Source of the DNA: Bog-756 sp035949055
Lineage (GTDB): Bacteria; Actinomycetota; Acidimicrobiia; Acidimicrobiales; RAAP-2
Assembly: GCA_035949055.1 (NCBI GenBank)
Contig: DASZIO010000046.1
Location: 1-9,205 of the forward strand
DNA length: 9,205 bases
Reading direction: 5' to 3'
The translations under genes were made by a program, and so were the position numbers. Every line of letters starts with the position of its first letter. Within the stretch, counting starts at the first letter, position 1. Shown here piece by piece: positions 5,103 through 9,205 of the stretch. The notes under the pieces are model-generated. The model saw only the letters and a program-made list of their open reading frames with translations, was not told the DNA's origin and searched no databases.

Positions 5103-6884
5103 GTGCTGCAGAAGGTTCTCATCGCCAACCGGGGCGAGATAGCGGTCCGGGTCATCCGGACCTGCCGCGAGATGGGGGTGTCCACCGTCGCGGTCTACTC
5201 CGACCTCGACCGACACGCCCTGCACGTCCGACTGGCGGACGAGGCCTACGCCCTCGGGGGCCAGACGGCGGCGGAGAGCTACCTGAACACCGAAGCCATC
5301 CTTTCGGTCATCGATCGCAGCGGCGCCGACTCGGTCCATCCGGGCTACGGGTTCTTCTCCGAGAACACCGACTTTGCCCGGGCCATCACCGCACGGGGCG
5401 TGACTTTCATCGGCCCGCCCCCGGAGGCCATCGAGGTCATGGGCGACAAGATCAGCTCCCGGCATGCCGCCGAACGCGCCGGCGTGTCCGGGGTGCCGGG
5501 GCGCTCGGAGGTCCTCCGGTCCGCCGACGAGGTCACCGCGTTCGGCGACGAGTACGGATGGCCGGTGGCCATCAAGGCCGCCTACGGCGGCGGGGGGCGA
5601 GGCATGAAGGTGGTCAACGCGCCCGAGGAGGCCCCCGAGGCCCTCGAATCGGCCATGCGGGAGTCGTTGGCCTACTTCGGGCGCGACGAGTGCTACGTCG
5701 AGCGGTACCTGGCCTGGCCTCGCCACGTCGAGATGCAGGTCATCGCCGATACGCACGGGAACACCCTGTGGCTGGGCGAGCGCGACTGCTCTGCCCAGCG
5801 GCGCCACCAGAAGCTGATCGAGGAGAGCCCGGCGCCGCGGTTCCCCGACGAGGTCCGCCGGGCCATGGGCGAAGCCTCGGTCAGGGTGGCCGAGGCGTGC
5901 GGCTACGTCAATGCCGGCACCGTCGAGTTCCTCTACCAGGACGGGGAGTTCTTCTTTCTCGAGATGAACACCCGGCTCCAGGTCGAGCACCCGGTGACGG
6001 AGCTCGTGACCGGGCTCGATCTCGTCGAGTGGCAACTGCGGGTGGCCTCGGGTGAGCCACTCGGGTTCGGCCAGGACGACATCGTCCGGAACGGCCACGC
6101 CATCGAGGTCCGGATCAACGCGGAGAACCCGGTCGGTGGGGCGTTCACCCCGTCGCCGGGGACCATCTCGCGCCTGGTTGCACCCGGTGGGCCGGGGGTT
6201 CGCCTCGACGCCGGCTACGAGTCCGGTGACACGGTCAGCCAGTTCTACGACAACCTGGTCGCCAAGCTCGTGGTGTGGGGCCACGACCGCGAAGCGGCGC
6301 GCCGGCGGATGCTCCGCGCCATCGACGAGATGGTCATCGAGGGGCCGGCGACCACGCTCCCGGCCGACGTGGCCATCCTCTCGCATCCGGACTTCGTAGC
6401 CGCCGTACACTCCACGAATTGGGTCGAGCACTCCTTGGACCTGACCAGACTGCCCTCGCTCGGGTCGGACGGGCCGAGCCCACCGGCCGGCGGAGCGGAC
6501 GCGCCGGCCACCGTGCTGCGCGACGTGACCGCCGAGGTGGCCGGCCGTCGTTACCAGGTCAAGCTCTGGGTCCCCGACGTCGGCGACACCATGGTGGTGG
6601 CCGGAGGCAGCGCCGGGGTGGCTCGCAGTACCGGACCGAAGCGCCCGAAGGCGGCGGCATCGGGTGCCGGGTCGGGAACGGTGGCCGTCCCCATGCAAGG
6701 CACCATCGTCAAGGTGCTCGTGGCCGAAGGCGACACCGTGGAGGTCGGACAGACCATCTGCGTCCTCGAGGCGATGAAGATGGAGAACAACGTCATCGCC
6801 GAGAAAGCCGGCACGGTGAAGGAAGTAAGGGTCCAGGCCGGCGCGTCGGTCGCCCCCGGCGACGTCATCGCCGTCATCGAGTAG
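5103..6884 (+). CDS. accA: Acetyl-/propionyl-CoA carboxylase alpha subunit (biotin carboxylase + biotin carrier domain)
   Basis: This 593-residue subunit carboxylates its own covalently bound biotin with ATP and bicarbonate, for transfer to an acyl-CoA by a separate beta subunit. The biotin carboxylase domain begins with VLIANRGEIAVR (5-16) and HPGYGFFSEN (79-88). The ATP-grasp part has Lys158 and GGGGRGM (162-168), RRHQKLIEESPAP (223-235), and FLEMNTRLQVEHP (285-297) with metal ligand Glu287 and catalytic Glu295 region. After a linker rich in Gly, Ala and Pro comes the carrier domain (about 525-593), with EAMKMEN and biotinylated Lys559. This is the actinobacterial AccA/PccA layout. No beta subunit is in the window, so acetyl- versus propionyl-CoA cannot be decided; the nearby methylmalonyl-CoA mutase favours propionyl-CoA. 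The M20 gene follows after 17 bases, probably in the same transcript. Confidence 0.95.
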   Translation: MLQKVLIANRGEIAVRVIRTCREMGVSTVAVYSDLDRHALHVRLADEAYALGGQTAAESYLNTEAILSVIDRSGADSVHPGYGFFSENTDFARAITARGVTFIGPPPEAIEVMGDKISSRHAAERAGVSGVPGRSEVLRSADEVTAFGDEYGWPVAIKAAYGGGGRGMKVVNAPEEAPEALESAMRESLAYFGRDECYVERYLAWPRHVEMQVIADTHGNTLWLGERDCSAQRRHQKLIEESPAPRFPDEVRRAMGEASVRVAEACGYVNAGTVEFLYQDGEFFFLEMNTRLQVEHPVTELVTGLDLVEWQLRVASGEPLGFGQDDIVRNGHAIEVRINAENPVGGAFTPSPGTISRLVAPGGPGVRLDAGYESGDTVSQFYDNLVAKLVVWGHDREAARRRMLRAIDEMVIEGPATTLPADVAILSHPDFVAAVHSTNWVEHSLDLTRLPSLGSDGPSPPAGGADAPATVLRDVTAEVAGRRYQVKLWVPDVGDTMVVAGGSAGVARSTGPKRPKAAASGAGSGTVAVPMQGTIVKVLVAEGDTVEVGQTICVLEAMKMENNVIAEKAGTVKEVRVQAGASVAPGDVIAVIE

Positions 6885-6886
6885 CC

Positions 6887-6892
6887 GAGGGA
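6887..6892 (+). promoter_or_regulatory. Ribosome binding site of the M20 hydrolase gene
   Basis: GAGGGA is followed nine bases later by ATG 6902. It lies in the 17-base gap after the accA stop and supports ATG 6902 over the long open frame that extends back into accA. Confidence 0.6.
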
Positions 6893-6901
6893 TGGTGGCC
6901 C

Positions 6902-8092
6902 ATGGCCGAGCTCACCCCATTGAAGGAAGCAGCCGCTCAGGCGATCGATGATCGTCTCGCCGGGCTGGTGGACCTGAGCCACACCATCCATGCCCATCCC
7001 GAGGTGGCGTTCGAGGAGGAGCGGGCCTCCGCCTGGACAGCCGAGCTGCTGGCCGCCGCCGGGTTCACCGTCACCGCTGGTACGGCCGGCATGCCCACCG
7101 CCTTCGTCGCCGAAGCCGGCTCCGGTCCGATGGTCGTGGCCGTCTGCGCCGAGTACGACGCCCTCCCCGGTATCGGGCACGCCTGCGGCCACAACATCAT
7201 CGCCGCTTCGGCGACCGGTGCCGGCCTCGGGCTGGCCCGCGTGGCCGACGAGCTCGGCATCACCGTCCGGGTGCTCGGCACACCCGCCGAGGAGGGCGGT
7301 GGCGGAAAGATCACCTTGCTGGAACAGGGCGTCTTCGACGATGTGCACGCGGCCATGATGATCCACCCCTGGCCCACCGACCGCCTGGAGGGAACCTGCC
7401 TCGCCGTCTCCCACTTCGATGTCCACTTCAGCGGAAAGAGCGCGCACGCGTCCGCCGCCCCGTTCGAGGGGGTCAACGCCGGCGACGCCATGGCCATCGC
7501 CCAGGTGGCCATCGGTCTGCTCCGCCAGCAGCTCCGACCCGGGGACCAGGTGCACGGCATCGTGACCAATGGCGGCGAGGCCGCCAACATCATCCCCGAG
7601 TCGGTGACCGGTCGGTTCATGTGCCGCGCGACATCGCTCACCGATCTGGCCGTAGTCGAGCCACGGGTCATGGCGTGCTTCGAGGCGGGAGCGCTCGCCA
7701 CCGGGTGCCGCCTCGAGCGAGTCGACCTCGCCCCGATGTACTCGCACATGGAAAGCGACCGGGGGCTACTCGATCTCTACCGGGTGAACGCCGAAGCGCT
7801 CGGGCGCCGTTTCGAGCTCGATGACGACGGCTCGCCCCGGCCGACCTTGTCGACCGACATGGCCAACGTCTCGCTGGCCGTCCCCACCATCCATCCCCTG
7901 GTCGCCATCGACGCGGCCGGCTCGGTCAACCACCAGCCAGAGTTCGCGGCGGCCTGCATCACGGAATCGGCCGACGCCGCTCTACACGACGGGGCGCTGG
8001 CCATGGCGTGGACCGCCATCGACGCGGCTGCGGAAGGACCGCTGCGCGACCGGTTGCTGGCCGGGCGGCCCGGGCCGGCCCCCGCGCCCTGA
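6902..8092 (+). CDS. M20D-family metallo-amidohydrolase (AbgB/PM20D2-like)
   Basis: This 396-residue protein belongs to the M20 peptidase/amidohydrolase family, cytosolic zinc or manganese enzymes that cleave amide bonds of N-acylated amino acids, dipeptides or p-aminobenzoyl-glutamate. No signal peptide or membrane segment is visible. Metal and catalytic motifs are HAHPEVAFEE (30-39), CAEYDALPGIGHACGHN (82-98, with Cys95 and His97), GTPAEEGGGGK (126-136, Glu130 and Glu131), His155, and His344 in NHQPEF. The dimerisation (lid) domain has FSGKSAHASAAPFEG (176-190) and later TNGGEAANIIPE. This pattern matches the M20D group containing AbgA/AbgB and PM20D2. The true substrate cannot be read from the sequence. 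The gene follows accA by 17 bases, so it is probably co-expressed with the carboxylase, and its stop is one base from the stop of the convergent mutase gene. Confidence 0.88.
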   Translation: MAELTPLKEAAAQAIDDRLAGLVDLSHTIHAHPEVAFEEERASAWTAELLAAAGFTVTAGTAGMPTAFVAEAGSGPMVVAVCAEYDALPGIGHACGHNIIAASATGAGLGLARVADELGITVRVLGTPAEEGGGGKITLLEQGVFDDVHAAMMIHPWPTDRLEGTCLAVSHFDVHFSGKSAHASAAPFEGVNAGDAMAIAQVAIGLLRQQLRPGDQVHGIVTNGGEAANIIPESVTGRFMCRATSLTDLAVVEPRVMACFEAGALATGCRLERVDLAPMYSHMESDRGLLDLYRVNAEALGRRFELDDDGSPRPTLSTDMANVSLAVPTIHPLVAIDAAGSVNHQPEFAAACITESADAALHDGALAMAWTAIDAAAEGPLRDRLLAGRPGPAPAP

Positions 8093-8093
8093 C

Positions 8094-9205
8094 TCAACCG
8101 GTCGGGTGGAACTCCCCGAACACGCCGCGCAGCACGTCTGACACCTCGCCGAGGGTAGCCATCCGGGCGAGGGCGGCCTTCATGGGCACAAGCAGGTTCT
8201 GGCTGCCCCGGGCCGCCGCCTCCACCTCGGCCAGGGTGGCGTCGACCGCTCCCTGGTCGCGCTCCTGCCTCACCTTCTCCAACCGCTCGACTTGGGAGCG
8301 CTGCAGGTTTGGGTCGATGGGAAAGACCTCGCCCGACTCGGCCTGGTCGTCGACGAAGCGGTTCACGCCGACGATGACCTTGTCCTCGGCATCTATCGCC
8401 TTGGCGTAGGCGTAGGCCGCCTGCTCGATCTCGTGCTGCATGTACTGGGCTTCGATGGCGTCGACCGCGCCGCCCATGGTGTCGATCCGATCGAGGTACT
8501 CCCACGCCGCCTGCTCGATCTCGTCGGTGAGCGCCTCGACGAACCACGATCCGGCCAGGGGATCGACGGTGTCGGTGATCCCCGACTCGTAGCCGATGAT
8601 CTGTTGGGTACGCAGGGCGATCTTGGCCGCCCGCTGGGTGGGCAGCCCGAGGGCCTCGTCGAACCCGTTGGTGTGCAAGCTCTGTGTACCCCCGAGGGCG
8701 GCGGCCAGGGCCTGGATGGTGACCCGGACGATGTTGTTCTCGGGCTGCTGGGCGGTGAGCGTCGACCCGCCCGTCTGAGTGTGGAAACGCAGCAGCGCGG
8801 AGCGCTCGTCGGACGCGTGGAACCGCTCGGTCATGATCCTGGCCCACATCCGGCGGGCCGCCCGGTACTTGGCCACTTCCTCGAACAGATTGTTGTGGGC
8901 ATTCCAGAAGAAGCTCAACCGCGGTGCGAACGCGTCCACGTCCAATCCGGCGGCCAGTGCCGCCTCGACATAGGCGATCCCGTTGGCGATGGTGAAGGCG
9001 ATCTCCTGCACGGCTGTGGAACCGGCCTCGCGGATGTGGTAGCCGGAGATCGAGATGGTGTTCCAGGCCGGGAGGTGCTCGGCACAGTAGGAGAACGTAT
9101 CGGTCACCAACCGCATCGATGGTCGGGGCGGGTAGATGTAGGTCCCCCGGGCCACGTACTCCTTCAAGATGTCGTTCTGGATGGTGCCACCCAGGTCCTC
9201 GGGAG
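8094..9205 (-). CDS. mcmA: Methylmalonyl-CoA mutase, catalytic (large) subunit lacking a B12 domain; 5'-truncated by window edge
   Basis: The last 369 codons are present; the N terminus lies past the right edge. The reading frame enters with PEDLGGTIQNDILKEY, a hallmark of the acyl-CoA mutase TIM barrel, followed by ARGTYIYPPRPSMRL, NTISISGYHIREAGS, SFFWNAHNNLFEE, FHTQTGGSTLTAQQPENN and SLHTNGFDEALGLPT. Aligned by motif with the Propionibacterium enzyme, Gln197, Arg207 (codon 9149-9147) and His244 (codon 9038-9036) are all kept. The Arg binds the methylmalonyl carboxylate, which argues against isobutyryl-CoA mutase, where it is Gln. The protein ends at VFGEFHPTG with no C-terminal DxHxxG cobalamin domain, so a separate small B12 subunit must exist elsewhere. 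An apparent start at 9167 is an internal TTG codon. With accA this implies the propionyl-CoA to succinyl-CoA pathway. Confidence 0.92.
   Translation of the reverse strand, partial: PEDLGGTIQNDILKEYVARGTYIYPPRPSMRLVTDTFSYCAEHLPAWNTISISGYHIREAGSTAVQEIAFTIANGIAYVEAALAAGLDVDAFAPRLSFFWNAHNNLFEEVAKYRAARRMWARIMTERFHASDERSALLRFHTQTGGSTLTAQQPENNIVRVTIQALAAALGGTQSLHTNGFDEALGLPTQRAAKIALRTQQIIGYESGITDTVDPLAGSWFVEALTDEIEQAAWEYLDRIDTMGGAVDAIEAQYMQHEIEQAAYAYAKAIDAEDKVIVGVNRFVDDQAESGEVFPIDPNLQRSQVERLEKVRQERDQGAVDATLAEVEAAARGSQNLLVPMKAALARMATLGEVSDVLRGVFGEFHPTG

Noticed and set aside
5012..5185. Longer BirA with an N-terminal regulatory domain
   Set aside because: The extra residues are antisense to the accA start and promoter region and show no helix-turn-helix. 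ATG 5011 sits directly before the conserved ligase core.
3227..6055. Very long plus-strand open frame (942 codons) across rmlB, birA and accA
   Set aside because: It is antisense to rmlB and birA and out of frame in accA. Its product is Arg/Gly/Pro-rich with no recognisable family motif. Such open frames are expected in very GC-rich coding DNA.
6551..7747. 398-codon minus-strand open frame opposite accA and the M20 gene
   Set aside because: It is the complement of two well-supported plus-strand genes and has no domain or family signature.
8094..9205. Isobutyryl-CoA or 2-hydroxyisobutyryl-CoA mutase large subunit
   Set aside because: The stand-alone size fits, but the Arg that binds the methylmalonyl carboxylate is present (codon 9149-9147), whereas those enzymes lack it. 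The other diagnostic residue is outside the window, so a small doubt remains.
1..9205. tRNA, rRNA, CRISPR, insertion sequence, phage or toxin-antitoxin/defence genes
   Set aside because: I found no direct-repeat arrays, transposase or integrase motifs, or tRNA-like cloverleafs, and nearly all bases are taken by metabolic genes.

Overview
This window is dense, very GC-rich bacterial DNA (roughly 70% by eye) with many GTG starts, strong G/C third-position bias and almost no intergenic space. Gene content and protein style point to an actinobacterium, plausibly an uncultivated or Acidimicrobiia-like lineage; that placement is inference. All seven genes fall into families I recognise. I see no tRNA, rRNA, CRISPR array, insertion sequence or phage gene.

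Left block, minus strand (5011 down to 1): birA (biotin protein ligase), rmlB (dTDP-glucose 4,6-dehydratase family), rmlD (dTDP-4-dehydrorhamnose reductase), a 180-bp gap, ugd (UDP-glucose 6-dehydrogenase), and a UDP-glucuronate decarboxylase (uxs) cut off by the left edge. Apart from birA these are nucleotide-sugar enzymes. Ugd and Uxs would make UDP-glucuronate and then UDP-xylose; RmlB and RmlD serve the dTDP-deoxysugar/rhamnose route. They presumably feed a surface polysaccharide. RmlA, RmlC and glycosyltransferases are not in view. The pairs rmlB/rmlD and ugd/uxs are each joined by a 4-base GTGA stop-start overlap.

Right block: a 91-bp divergent intergenic region (5012-5102) with a perfect inverted repeat separates birA from a plus-strand pair, accA (biotin carboxylase plus biotin carrier domain) and an M20D amidohydrolase. 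Convergent with these, ending one base from the hydrolase stop, is the catalytic subunit of a methylmalonyl-CoA mutase cut off by the right edge. BirA would biotinylate Lys559 of the carboxylase. Carboxylase and mutase together suggest the propionyl-CoA to methylmalonyl-CoA to succinyl-CoA route, but the carboxyltransferase subunit, epimerase and B12-binding mutase subunit are not in the window.

I found no clear new multi-gene system. The points most worth checking are a Cys in place of the usual catalytic Asp in RmlB, the split mutase that keeps the carboxylate-binding Arg, the M20 hydrolase placed in a carboxylase operon, the palindrome between birA and its probable substrate gene, and the odd 5' end of ugd.
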